From NCBI RefSeq assembly GCF_019012925.1, contig NZ_JAGIRL010000004.1, forward strand, positions 1 through 23,704: 23,704 nucleotides of DNA, read 5' to 3'. Numbering within the stretch: position 1 is the first letter of the stretch; the number at the start of each line of letters is the position of its first letter. The position numbers and the translations under genes were made by a program. Shown piece by piece: positions 1 through 7,697 of this stretch. The DNA is from Fusobacterium sp. (GTDB taxonomy: Bacteria; Fusobacteriota; Fusobacteriia; Fusobacteriales; Fusobacteriaceae). The notes under the pieces are model-generated. The model ran no database searches. It worked only from the letters and a program-made list of their open reading frames with translations, and had not been told where the DNA came from.

Positions 1-1
1 T

Positions 2-484
2 CCTTCATTTGGATATGGTGGATATTGTTTACCTAAAGATACAAAACAATTATTAGCTAATTATGATAAAGTACCACAAAATGTAATTGGTGCAATAGTA
101 GAATCTAATAGAACTCGTAAAGATTTTATATCTGATCGTGTTTTGGAGATAGCAGGAGCATATGAAGCTAATAGTTCATTTGATCCTTCAAAAGAAAAAG
201 AGATAGTAATAGGAATTTATAGATTAACAATGAAAAGTAATAGTGATAACTTCCGTCAAAGTAGCATTCAAGGGATAATGAAAAGAATAAAAGCTAAAGG
301 AGCTACAGTAATAATTTATGAGCCAACTTTAGAAGATGGAACTACTTTCTTTGGAAGTAAAATAGTAAATAACCTAGAAGAATTTAAAAAATTAAGTCAA
401 AGTATTGTAGCTAATAGATACGATAGTTGTTTAGATGATGTAAAGGATAAAGTATACACTAGAGATATATTTAAAAGAGATTAA
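2..484 (+). CDS. ugd: UDP-glucose 6-dehydrogenase, C-terminal part (start lies before the window)
   Basis: Oxidises UDP-glucose to UDP-glucuronate with two NAD+, in the cytoplasm, supplying acidic sugar for surface polysaccharide. The frame is open from base 2 and 160 residues are visible before the stop. It begins within the active-site motif GGYCLPKDT, with the catalytic Cys codon at 26-28. The C-terminal UDP-binding domain shows the stretch [13 protein letters not shown] followed by [12 protein letters not shown], which closely resembles the short (about 388-residue) E. coli-type enzyme. The upstream half is cut off by the window edge; internal start-like codons such as the TTG at 143 are not the true start. 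The epimerase that uses its product follows within 15 bases, so the two are probably co-transcribed. Family assignment is firm; choice of UDP-glucose over a related UDP-sugar rests on remembered similarity. Confidence 0.93.
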   Translation, partial: PSFGYGGYCLPKDTKQLLANYDKVPQNVIGAIVESNRTRKDFISDRVLEIAGAYEANSSFDPSKEKEIVIGIYRLTMKSNSDNFRQSSIQGIMKRIKAKGATVIIYEPTLEDGTTFFGSKIVNNLEEFKKLSQSIVANRYDSCLDDVKDKVYTRDIFKRD

Positions 485-498
485 AAAGGGTGATAGAT

Positions 499-1581
499 AT
501 GCAAAATATAGAATTAAATGGAAAAACTATATTAATAACTGGTGGGGCTGGATTTATAGGTTCAAATTTAATTTTGGAACTTTTGAAAAAGATAGAAAGT
601 ATAAATATAGTATCAATAGATAATTTAAATGACTATTATGATGTTAGCATAAAAGAATGGAGACTTTCTGAAATAGAGAAGGAAGTAAAAAAACATAGTA
701 GTTCAAATTATCACTTCATAAAAGGAGATATTGCTGATAAAGGGATAATAGATGAGATATTTAAAAAATACAGTCCAGATATTGTAGTAAATTTAGCAGC
801 ACAAGCAGGAGTAAGATATAGTATCATTAATCCAGATGCATATATTCAAAGTAATATGATAGGGTTCTATAATCTTTTAGAAGCTTGTAGACATAGTTAT
901 GATAATGGGGCTAAGGGAGTAGAACATTTTGTGTATGCATCATCTTCATCAGTGTATGGAAGTAATAAAAAAGTACCTTATTCAGTTGAAGATAAAGTAG
1001 ACAATCCAGTATCGCTATATGCAGCTACTAAAAAATCAAATGAATTAATGGCACATAGTTATTCTAAATTATATAATATTCCTTCAACAGGACTTAGATT
1101 TTTTACTGTATATGGCCCAGCAGGAAGACCTGATATGGCATATTTTGGCTTTACAAATAAGTTAAAAAATAATGAAACTATAGAAATATTTAACTATGGA
1201 AATTGTAAAAGAGATTTTACTTATATAGATGATATAGTATACGGAGTAAAGTGTGTTATGGAAAAAGCTCCAGAGAGAAAAGTAGGGGAAGATGGATTAC
1301 CTATACCACCATATTCAATTTATAATATAGGAAACAATAATCCTGAAAATTTATTAGATTTTGTAACTATATTACAAGAAGAGTTATTAAATGAAGGAAT
1401 ATTACCTAAAGATTATAATTTTGAATCTCATAAAAAATTAGTACCAATGCAACCTGGAGATGTACCAGTAACTTATGCAGATGTAAGTACTTTAGAAAGA
1501 GATTTTAATTTTAAACCTCAAACATCTCTAAGAGAAGGATTGAGAAGGTTTGCAAAATGGTATAAAGAGTTTTATATATAA
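499..1581 (+). CDS. UDP-glucuronate 4-epimerase (extended SDR family)
   Basis: NAD-dependent short-chain dehydrogenase/reductase that interconverts UDP-glucuronate and UDP-galacturonate, using the product of the preceding dehydrogenase. From the ATG at 499 it has 360 residues. The Rossmann motif GGAGFIG is at about 15-21, the AAQAGVRYS stretch is typical of this subfamily, SSSSVYG marks the catalytic serine region, and the catalytic pair is Y174xxxK178. VYGPAGRPDMAYF is also characteristic of UDP-glucuronate epimerases. A GTG at 490 would add three residues, but the purine-rich AAGGGTGAT just before the ATG at 499 fits a ribosome binding site better. Spacing to ugd is 14 bases and to the next gene 19 bases, consistent with one operon. 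A closely related UDP-hexose epimerase activity cannot be excluded. Confidence 0.9.
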   Translation: MQNIELNGKTILITGGAGFIGSNLILELLKKIESINIVSIDNLNDYYDVSIKEWRLSEIEKEVKKHSSSNYHFIKGDIADKGIIDEIFKKYSPDIVVNLAAQAGVRYSIINPDAYIQSNMIGFYNLLEACRHSYDNGAKGVEHFVYASSSSVYGSNKKVPYSVEDKVDNPVSLYAATKKSNELMAHSYSKLYNIPSTGLRFFTVYGPAGRPDMAYFGFTNKLKNNETIEIFNYGNCKRDFTYIDDIVYGVKCVMEKAPERKVGEDGLPIPPYSIYNIGNNNPENLLDFVTILQEELLNEGILPKDYNFESHKKLVPMQPGDVPVTYADVSTLERDFNFKPQTSLREGLRRFAKWYKEFYI

Positions 1582-1600
1582 AAATTAAGGAAGGAATTAT

Positions 1601-3034
1601 ATGCTATTTAATTCATATGAGTTTATATTTTTGTTTTTACCAATTACTTTGGTAATATACTTTTTATTAAATAGATATAATAAAAATAAATGTGCTAAAG
1701 CTTGGTTAGTAATAGCTTCACTATATTTTTATTCATATTTTAATAGAATGTATTTAATACTTATAGCTATATCAATTTTAATAAACTATTTTATAGGAAA
1801 ACGTTTATCAAATAACAAAGTAGATATAGTTCAAAGAAGGATATTATTAATATTTGGAGTTATATTTAATTTAGGAATATTAGGGTATTTTAAATATTAT
1901 GATTTTTTTGTAGAGAATATTAACATAGTATTTAAGAGCAACTTTCATCTATTACATATAATGTTACCATTAGGAATATCATTTTTTACATTTCAGCAAC
2001 TTTCGTTTGTAGTAGATATGTATAAAAGATATCATTTAATTTATGATTTTTTAGATTATTGTTTATTTGTAACATTTTTTCCACAGTTAATAGCAGGACC
2101 AATAGTATTACCAACAGAGATGTTACCTCAATTTGAAGCTGAAAGTAATAAAAAAATTAATTGGGAAAATATGAATAGAGGATTATATGTATTTTCTATA
2201 GGATTAGCAAAGAAAGTAATAATAGCAGATACAATAGCAAATTTTGCCAATGCAGGATTTGATATGATGGATAAATTAAATTTTATAGAAGCATGGTTAA
2301 CATCAATATCATATACATTACAATTATATTTTGATTTTAGTGGATATTGTGATATGGCAATAGGGATTGCTTTGATGTTTAATATAGTATTACCAGCAAA
2401 CTTTAATTCACCATATAAATCAACTAATATACAGGAATTTTGGAAGAAGTGGCATATGACATTAGGTAGATTTATGACAAATTATCTATATATTCCATTA
2501 GGAGGAAATAGAAAAGGAGAATTAAAAACATTAAGGAATTTATTCATAGTATTCTTGGCAAGTGGTATATGGCATGGAGCAGGTTGGAATTTTATAATTT
2601 GGGGAATGTTACATGGAATATGTATATTGATTCATAGAATATGGAAAAATAGTGGAAGAAAATTGAATAAATTAGTAGGTTGGTTTATAACAATTAATTT
2701 AGTAAATATCTTTTGGGTGTTTTTTAGAGCAACAACAGTAGCAGATGCATTAAAAGTAATAAAGGGAATGTTTAATATAAAAGAGGATATTTTATATATT
2801 CCACAAGGAGATATAGAGTTTTTTATAGAATATACTAATGGAAGATTGGGAACATATGAATGTATTTTTTATTTATTTTTATCTATTATTATTGTTATAA
2901 AATTTAGTAATAGTTTGAATAAAATAAAAGTATATAAAAATAGTTTAAAAATATATTTAGAGATAATTGTTTATATAATATTTTCGATAATTTCATTAAA
3001 TAATATGAGTACATTTCTTTATTTTAATTTTTAG
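1601..3034 (+). CDS. MBOAT-family membrane O-acyltransferase (AlgI/DltB-like)
   Basis: Polytopic inner-membrane protein of 477 residues, mostly hydrophobic helices, of the membrane-bound O-acyltransferase family that passes acyl groups across the membrane to extracytoplasmic polysaccharides. Visible family marks: LPLGISFFTFQQLSFVVDMY near 120-140, the FPQLIAGPI loop, the DFSGYCDMAIG segment, FWKKWHMTLG, and the conserved histidines H325 (IWHGAG) and H338 (LHG). The ribosome binding site is AAGGA upstream of the ATG at 1601. The next gene begins 8 bases after the stop and encodes a likely SGNH-type partner, the usual arrangement for alginate- or teichoic-acid-style O-acylation. The substrate here is probably the local O-antigen or capsule; the acyl group (acetyl is usual) is inferred. 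It is even more AT-rich than the housekeeping genes, as is common for exchanged polysaccharide genes. Confidence 0.9.
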   Translation: MLFNSYEFIFLFLPITLVIYFLLNRYNKNKCAKAWLVIASLYFYSYFNRMYLILIAISILINYFIGKRLSNNKVDIVQRRILLIFGVIFNLGILGYFKYYDFFVENINIVFKSNFHLLHIMLPLGISFFTFQQLSFVVDMYKRYHLIYDFLDYCLFVTFFPQLIAGPIVLPTEMLPQFEAESNKKINWENMNRGLYVFSIGLAKKVIIADTIANFANAGFDMMDKLNFIEAWLTSISYTLQLYFDFSGYCDMAIGIALMFNIVLPANFNSPYKSTNIQEFWKKWHMTLGRFMTNYLYIPLGGNRKGELKTLRNLFIVFLASGIWHGAGWNFIIWGMLHGICILIHRIWKNSGRKLNKLVGWFITINLVNIFWVFFRATTVADALKVIKGMFNIKEDILYIPQGDIEFFIEYTNGRLGTYECIFYLFLSIIIVIKFSNSLNKIKVYKNSLKIYLEIIVYIIFSIISLNNMSTFLYFNF

Positions 3035-3042
3035 GAGAGAAA

Positions 3043-4095
3043 ATGAATAATAAAAGATTTTTTATATTAAATATAGCAAGTATTATTTTAATATTAATTA
3101 TGATAGGAAGTACTATGATAATTATAGATCCGTATTTTCATTATCATAAACCTTTAAAATATTTTAAATATAGATTAATGAATCAAAGATATATAAATAA
3201 TGGAATTATAAAATATTTTGATTATAATGGTGTGATAATAGGAACTTCAATGACGGAAAATTTTAGAAGTTCACAATTTGATAAATTATTTAAAGTTAGT
3301 TCTATTAAAATACCATTTGCAGGAGCAACTTATAGGGAAATAAATGATAATATAGAAGTAATTTTAAAAGACAGAAAAAATACTAAAATAATATTAAGAG
3401 GATTAGATTATGGAGCTATAAATAAAAATTTTAAAGAACAAAAATACAAAGAATATCCAACATATCTTTATGATGATAATTTGTTAAATGATTATAAATA
3501 CTTATTTAATAAAGAATTAATTTTAAAAGGATTAGGTGGAGTAGTTTTTAATACTTTAAAAAATAGAGAAACAACTTCTTTTGATGATTATAGTAGTTGG
3601 AGAGATGAAACATTTGGAAAAAATATTATTTTAAAGGGTTATAAACGAGAGAAAAAGAATATAGAGATAGAAAAATTAAGTAAAGCTGATATTGAAATAA
3701 TTAGAGAAAATATTCAGAAGAATGTACTAGATGTTCCACTACAATATCCTAATACTAAGTTTATATATTTTATAACTCCATATAGTATTGTTTATTGGGA
3801 CTCTATTAATCAAAGCGGAGAGATTTTAAAGCAATTAGAAGCAGAAAAAATAATGATTGAAATGATTTTAGAAGTGCCAAATATAGAACTATATTCATTC
3901 TTTAATAATTATGATTTAATAACTAATTTGGATAATTACAAAGATGCAGGGCATTATATTTACACAATAAATGATAAGATATTAGATTGGATTTCTAAAA
4001 AAGAATATAGGTTGACAAAAGAGAACTATAAAGAGTATTTAGAAAAGAATAAAGAGTTTTATTTAAATTATGATTATGATTCAATTTTTAATTAG
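3043..4095 (+). CDS. Membrane-anchored SGNH-like protein, partner of the MBOAT acyltransferase
   Basis: A 350-residue protein with a short cytoplasmic start (NNKRF) and one hydrophobic anchor at about 7-27, so the bulk should face the periplasm. A GTSMTENF motif places a candidate nucleophile at S69, and DAGHY near the C-terminus supplies a candidate D301/H304 pair. This Ser...Asp-x-x-His layout is that of SGNH-type esterases/acetyltransferases such as AlgJ/AlgX and DltD-type partners. The ribosome binding site GGAGAG overlaps the stop of the MBOAT gene, so the pair is translationally linked. Inferred role: taking the acyl group exported by the MBOAT protein and transferring it to the surface glycan. 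Sequence similarity to named families is weak, so the function rests on motif plus context. Confidence 0.7.
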   Translation: MNNKRFFILNIASIILILIMIGSTMIIIDPYFHYHKPLKYFKYRLMNQRYINNGIIKYFDYNGVIIGTSMTENFRSSQFDKLFKVSSIKIPFAGATYREINDNIEVILKDRKNTKIILRGLDYGAINKNFKEQKYKEYPTYLYDDNLLNDYKYLFNKELILKGLGGVVFNTLKNRETTSFDDYSSWRDETFGKNIILKGYKREKKNIEIEKLSKADIEIIRENIQKNVLDVPLQYPNTKFIYFITPYSIVYWDSINQSGEILKQLEAEKIMIEMILEVPNIELYSFFNNYDLITNLDNYKDAGHYIYTINDKILDWISKKEYRLTKENYKEYLEKNKEFYLNYDYDSIFN

Positions 4096-4108
4096 CAAAA
4101 ATAACTTC

Positions 4109-4137
4109 TAGACAAAATACAATAATAATGATATATT
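4109..4137 (+). promoter_or_regulatory. Predicted sigma70-type promoter of the ykoFEDC operon
   Basis: A -35 hexamer TAGACA (4109-4114), a 17-base spacer and a -10 hexamer TATATT (4132-4137), each one base from consensus. Transcription would begin near 4144, about 15 bases before the TPP aptamer, so the riboswitch is transcribed whole. Confidence 0.6.
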
Positions 4138-4158
4138 ATTATCTGTAATTAAATAAAA

Positions 4159-4244
4159 TTTACTGAGGAGCCATATGGCTGAGATTGAGTATATACTCTA
4201 AACTCATTGAACTTGATTTGGTTAGTACCAACGAAAGGAGTAAA
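4159..4244 (+). ncRNA. TPP riboswitch aptamer (THI element)
   Basis: Thiamine-pyrophosphate-binding leader RNA. P1 is closed by TTTACT (4159-4164) with AGTAAA (4239-4244). The P3 stem is AGCC-ATAT-GGCT (4169-4180). The conserved CTGAGA box is at 4179-4184. A small optional hairpin GAGT-ATAT-ACTC follows, then a P2 return strand CTC. The second half carries the expected TTGAACTTGATTTGG...ACCAACGAAAGGA, with the TTGGT/ACCAA stem. Placement immediately before ykoF, whose family handles thiamine precursors, agrees. When bound to TPP it should switch off the operon (see the terminator entry). Confidence 0.93.
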
Positions 4245-4264
4245 TAATAAAATATATAAGTATT

Positions 4265-4296
4265 TCCTCCTTTTGTAATTAAAGGAGGATTTTTTT
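4265..4296 (+). terminator. Riboswitch-controlled terminator that also buries the ykoF ribosome binding site
   Basis: TCCTCCTTT (4265-4273) pairs perfectly with AAAGGAGGA (4281-4289) around a 7-base loop and is followed by seven T (4290-4296), a textbook intrinsic terminator. The 3' arm contains AGGAGG (4283-4288), the Shine-Dalgarno site for the ATG at 4297, so the same hairpin would also block translation. The 5' arm and the bases before it, TATTTCCTCCTTT (4261-4273), can instead pair with AAAGGAGTAAATA (4234-4246) at 12 of 13 positions. That antiterminator consumes the aptamer's P1 3' strand. TPP binding should therefore favour the terminator, and TPP-free RNA should free the ribosome binding site. 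Confidence 0.85.
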
Positions 4297-4905
4297 ATGG
4301 GATTAAAAGATTGCTTATGGTGTATAGGAGGAGCTAGTAAAGGTGTATCTGGAGCTAGATTTTCCCTATATCCAATGAGTGATAAATTTGTAGATGTTAT
4401 CTTAGGTGGACTAGAAAACACTGATACAAGCAAGGTTTGGAAGCAAACTGATAAGTTGAGTACTTGTGTGAGAGGAAAGAGAGTTCACGTATTTGATGTA
4501 GTCAAAGGACTGTTTGTAAATGCCTATAGAGAGGATATACATATGGCACTAGAAGCTACATTCTCAAAGGGGTGTCCTGGAGATACTGATGCAGACTCAT
4601 TTATGGAAGTAGATGATGAGAGAGTAAATGAGGAGAGAATAAAGGATAAGCACTTCAATGTAGTTAGTAAAATCTCTTTTTATCCTATGGGAGAAGAGGA
4701 CTATATGGAGCATATAGCAAAGGTTGTTATGTTGGCAAAAGACAGAGGTGTATTTAGCAAGAGTTCTCACTATGTATCTATATTAGAGGGAGATGTACAC
4801 AATGTATTTGACACTCTAGAGGAGATCTTCAAGTATGGAGAGGATCATTTATCACACTATATTTTACAAGTGACTATATCAGTAAATAGTCCAACAAAGG
4901 AGTAA
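4297..4905 (+). CDS. ykoF: YkoF family thiamine-precursor-binding protein
   Basis: Soluble protein of 202 residues, close to the usual family length of about 200. The internal duplication typical of YkoF is visible: FSLYPM at 22-27 and ISFYPM at 126-131 are equivalent strands of two repeated ferredoxin-like domains. The N-terminal GARFSLYPMSDKFVDVI stretch is characteristic. B. subtilis YkoF binds thiamine and is encoded with the YkoEDC transporter thought to import hydroxymethylpyrimidine or a related thiamine moiety. Here it is the first gene after the TPP riboswitch, followed by ykoE after 4 bases. Its exact role in transport is not settled even in model organisms. Confidence 0.92.
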   Translation: MGLKDCLWCIGGASKGVSGARFSLYPMSDKFVDVILGGLENTDTSKVWKQTDKLSTCVRGKRVHVFDVVKGLFVNAYREDIHMALEATFSKGCPGDTDADSFMEVDDERVNEERIKDKHFNVVSKISFYPMGEEDYMEHIAKVVMLAKDRGVFSKSSHYVSILEGDVHNVFDTLEEIFKYGEDHLSHYILQVTISVNSPTKE

Positions 4906-4909
4906 TTAG

Positions 4910-5494
4910 ATGTTTAATTGGAAGTTAAAAGATGTAATAATGGTTTGTATTTTTTCAGTAGTTTTTTCATTTATCTACCTATGGGGAGTATATTTTGCTA
5001 ACTTCTTAGCAACTGTACTAGCACCATTTGGATTTGCACCATATGCTTATGAGATTGTATTTGGAGTATGGTTTATGGCATCTACATTTGTACCATATAT
5101 CATTCAGAGATCTGGAGTAGCAGTGGTAGCTGAGGTTTTATCTGCAGTTATAGAGGTAATAATGGGAAATATGTTTGGACCAATAGTTATCCTATCTGGA
5201 ATAATTCAAGGAATGGGACCAGAGCTTGTATTTGCCAAGGGAAAATATAGAGATTTCTCAATGAAAAATATGTGTTTAGCAGCTCTATTTGCTTGTATAT
5301 TCAGTTTTGTATGGGGATATGTAAGAGGTGGATTCTCAAAATTTACACCTATGTATCTATTGGGAATGTTTGTAGTGAGAGCTATAAGTTCTGTACTTTT
5401 TGCTGGGGTTCTATCTAAGGTTTTAGCTGAAAAATTGGCAAAAACTGGAGCTTTAAGTAGCTATAGCTTAGGACAGGAAGAGATAAATGAGTAA
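4910..5494 (+). CDS. ykoE: YkoE, substrate-binding (S) component of an ECF-type thiamine-precursor importer
   Basis: Integral membrane protein of 194 residues with about five to six hydrophobic helices. It begins with the family-typical WKLKDVIMVCIFSVVFSFIYLWG and contains a helix rich in small residues, VIMGNMFGPIVILSGIIQGMGPELVF. It should bind the thiamine-related substrate in the membrane and dock onto YkoC. It lies between ykoF and the ATPase gene, and its last 8 bases overlap the start of ykoD, implying coupled translation. Identification as YkoE rests on protein character plus operon position; the substrate (HMP, thiamine or another moiety) is inferred from the TPP riboswitch. Confidence 0.9.
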   Translation: MFNWKLKDVIMVCIFSVVFSFIYLWGVYFANFLATVLAPFGFAPYAYEIVFGVWFMASTFVPYIIQRSGVAVVAEVLSAVIEVIMGNMFGPIVILSGIIQGMGPELVFAKGKYRDFSMKNMCLAALFACIFSFVWGYVRGGFSKFTPMYLLGMFVVRAISSVLFAGVLSKVLAEKLAKTGALSSYSLGQEEINE

Positions 5495-6902
5495 GGAGAT
5501 ATTACTCTGCAAGGATATAACTTTTAAATATTCAGAAAGATCAAAAAGAGAGATAGTCAAAGACTTCTCTTTTTCTTTTGTTAAAGGAGAAATATACCTA
5601 ATCAGTGGATACTCAGGTTGTGGTAAGAGTACCCTGGCCTATCTATTGACAGGACTTTATCCAGCTAACAAAGGGGTATTGACAGGGGGAGGTATATATC
5701 TAGAAGAGAGGAGTATAGAGAGTATACCCTTGCAGGAGAGAGCTAAGAAGATAAGTATGATGTTTCAAAATAGTGACACACAATTTTGTATGGAGAGTGT
5801 AGAAGAGGAGATCATATTTGTATTGGAGAACATCAACTATCCAGTGGAAAAAATGGATGAGAAGGTAGAGGAAGTACTAAAGAGATGTGGAATCTTGCAT
5901 TTGAAGGAGAGAAGATTGACAACACTATCTGGTGGAGAGAAGCAGAAGGTGGCTCTAGCCTCTATACTTGCTCTGAATTCTGAGGTAATAGTTTTAGATG
6001 AGCCTTTTGCCAATGTGGATTATGAGTCCTCTCAAGAGATAATAGAGATACTTCTAGAGCTGAATAAAACTTATGGTACAACCCTTATAATCATTGATCA
6101 TAGAATAAGTCTATGGGAGAGAGTGGATTACAAGTTGATCCTTTTGGATAAGGGATGTCAAATATCTGCTGGAGGAGTTGAAGCCTTAGAGGATAGATGT
6201 GACATAGGAGAAAAGAGATATATTGAAGAGGATAAAAAAGAGTGTATAGCTCAGATAAGAGAGTTGAAGCTAAGCTATGGGGATAATATCCTAGCTCAAG
6301 GGCTAACATTTGAAATAGCAAGAGGAAAGATCACTTCGATTATTGGAAAGAGTGGAAGTGGAAAGAGTACTCTTTTAAATACTCTGTGTGGGATAGAGAG
6401 ATACCGAGATGGTAGCTATATTTATGATGGAAAAGAGTTTAAAAAGCTAAAAGAGAGAGAGGTATTGAAAGAGGTGGGAATTGTCTTTCAAAATCCTCAA
6501 AACCAATTCTTAACTTATAGGGTGATAGATGAGATAATTTTTAGCTTGACTAGAGTGGATAAAAATGAGGAAAGAAATAGAGAGAGGGCAGAAAACTTAC
6601 TAAAAGAGTTTAACCTTTATGAGTATAGAAATACTTCTCCCTATTCTCTTAGTCAAGGACAGCAGAGAAAATTGGCTGTTCTATCTATGTTGTGTGGAGA
6701 GCAGAGAGTACTGCTTTGTGATGAGCCTACATATGGGCAGGATAACAAGACAAGTAGAGAGATTATGGAGTTTCTTCAGAAGAAGAGTAGAGAGGGATTG
6801 AGTGTAGTTTTAGTCTCACATGATATAGACTTAGTGGCAGAGTATTCTGACTATATATATGAATTTAAAGACAAGGAGTTGAAGAGAGTTGAATACATCT
6901 AA
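5487..6902 (+). CDS. ykoD: YkoD, double ATP-binding subunit of the ECF-type importer
   Basis: A 471-residue fusion of two ABC ATPase domains that powers the YkoEDC importer. The first has Walker A GCGKST with K47, signature LSGGEKQKVALAS and Walker B VIVLDEPFANVD, followed by a switch-His segment IIDHR. The second has Walker A GSGKST with K293, a degenerate signature LSQGQQRKLAVLS, Walker B VLLCDEPTYGQD and VLVSHDI. Each domain keeps a Q-loop with FQN. The second signature has Gln for the second Gly, common in this family. The ATG at 5487 overlaps ykoE and is preceded by GGAAGAG; the 3' end overlaps ykoC by 14 bases. Translation coupling should balance subunits of the complex. Confidence 0.93.
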   Translation: MSKEILLCKDITFKYSERSKREIVKDFSFSFVKGEIYLISGYSGCGKSTLAYLLTGLYPANKGVLTGGGIYLEERSIESIPLQERAKKISMMFQNSDTQFCMESVEEEIIFVLENINYPVEKMDEKVEEVLKRCGILHLKERRLTTLSGGEKQKVALASILALNSEVIVLDEPFANVDYESSQEIIEILLELNKTYGTTLIIIDHRISLWERVDYKLILLDKGCQISAGGVEALEDRCDIGEKRYIEEDKKECIAQIRELKLSYGDNILAQGLTFEIARGKITSIIGKSGSGKSTLLNTLCGIERYRDGSYIYDGKEFKKLKEREVLKEVGIVFQNPQNQFLTYRVIDEIIFSLTRVDKNEERNRERAENLLKEFNLYEYRNTSPYSLSQGQQRKLAVLSMLCGEQRVLLCDEPTYGQDNKTSREIMEFLQKKSREGLSVVLVSHDIDLVAEYSDYIYEFKDKELKRVEYI

Positions 6903-7590
6903 ATTAAATCCTGGATTCAAGGGATTAACTATATTTTTAATCTCTCTTATCCTTTCATTTGAATACAATTACTATGTTAATATATCTGTATTTTTAATAT
7001 GTCTAATTTTAATGTTACTATCTAAAGTGAGTATAAAAAGATTGTGTATCTCTTTTCTCCCAGTAATTATAATGGCTTTGGGAGTATTCTTTACTGGGTA
7101 TTTCTATGGAAATGAGAGTGCTACTACAGATATAACAGATATGACTAAGATTGTTGTAGTAATGGAGAGTGCTGAGAGTGGTCTACAGTTGGCAGCTAGA
7201 ATACTAGCTTATGCTGGACTTGGGTTTCTATTTGTCTACACAACAGATCCTAGAATGTTTATCTTGAGTCTGATGCAACAGTTTAGACTCTCTGAAAAGT
7301 TTGCCTATGGTATAATGGCAGCTTACAACTTTATACCAATAGTAAAAAATGAGTATAGAAATATAACCTATGCTTATAGGGCTAGAGGAGTGAAGAAAAA
7401 TCTATTTATGTTACCTATGTTGGTAACAGCTATTAGATCTTCTGAAAATATTGCTATGGCTATGGAGTCTAAGGGATTTCAGGTTGGAGCTAAGAGAAGC
7501 CAGTATAGAAAGCTGGAGACAAAGATGATAGATTATATATTGGTAGTTCTATTGCCACTTATTACACTCTATATTGTAAGAGTGTATTGA
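6889..7590 (+). CDS. ykoC: YkoC, transmembrane (T) component of the ECF-type importer
   Basis: A 233-residue membrane protein of the CbiQ/EcfT family that links the ATPase to the S component. It has hydrophobic helices in the first half and two cytoplasmic coupling motifs, ARG at 165-167 (AYRARGVK) and SKG at 194-196 (AMESKGFQ). The start is a TTG at 6889, inside the ykoD 3' end, chosen because AAGGAG (6873-6878) lies ten bases upstream and the next in-frame ATG would delete the first helix. An inverted repeat ACACTCT/AGAGTGT (7564-7585) straddles the stop but lacks a T-tract, so it is at most a weak terminator. A degraded copy of part of this 3' end occurs at 8467-8568. Confidence 0.9.
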   Translation: MNTSKLNPGFKGLTIFLISLILSFEYNYYVNISVFLICLILMLLSKVSIKRLCISFLPVIIMALGVFFTGYFYGNESATTDITDMTKIVVVMESAESGLQLAARILAYAGLGFLFVYTTDPRMFILSLMQQFRLSEKFAYGIMAAYNFIPIVKNEYRNITYAYRARGVKKNLFMLPMLVTAIRSSENIAMAMESKGFQVGAKRSQYRKLETKMIDYILVVLLPLITLYIVRVY

Positions 7591-7623
7591 TAATACAAAG
7601 TCTTAGAAGCATGAATTGCTCTG

Positions 7624-7652
7624 TTGTTTATTAGAAAATAAAGTGATATAAT
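7624..7652 (+). promoter_or_regulatory. Predicted promoter of the fic gene
   Basis: -35 TTGTTT (7624-7629), a 17-base spacer, and a perfect -10 TATAAT (7647-7652) with the extended TGA just before it. A start site near 7659 leaves about 38 bases of leader before the Fic ATG. Confidence 0.6.
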
Positions 7653-7697
7653 CTAATCAGCAAATATATCAAAAAAGGTATATTAAGGAGAGTAACC

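Noticed and set aside
4149..4433. Open frame of about 94 codons on the minus strand
   Set aside because: It is antisense to the TPP riboswitch, terminator and the beginning of ykoF and has no ribosome binding site or recognisable protein.
6091..6801. Open frames on both strands inside ykoD
   Set aside because: They overlap a well-supported ATPase coding sequence and have no family features.
7564..7585. ACACTCT/AGAGTGT hairpin as terminator of ykoFEDC
   Set aside because: It overlaps the coding end of ykoC and has no T-run, so it is mentioned only as a weak possibility.
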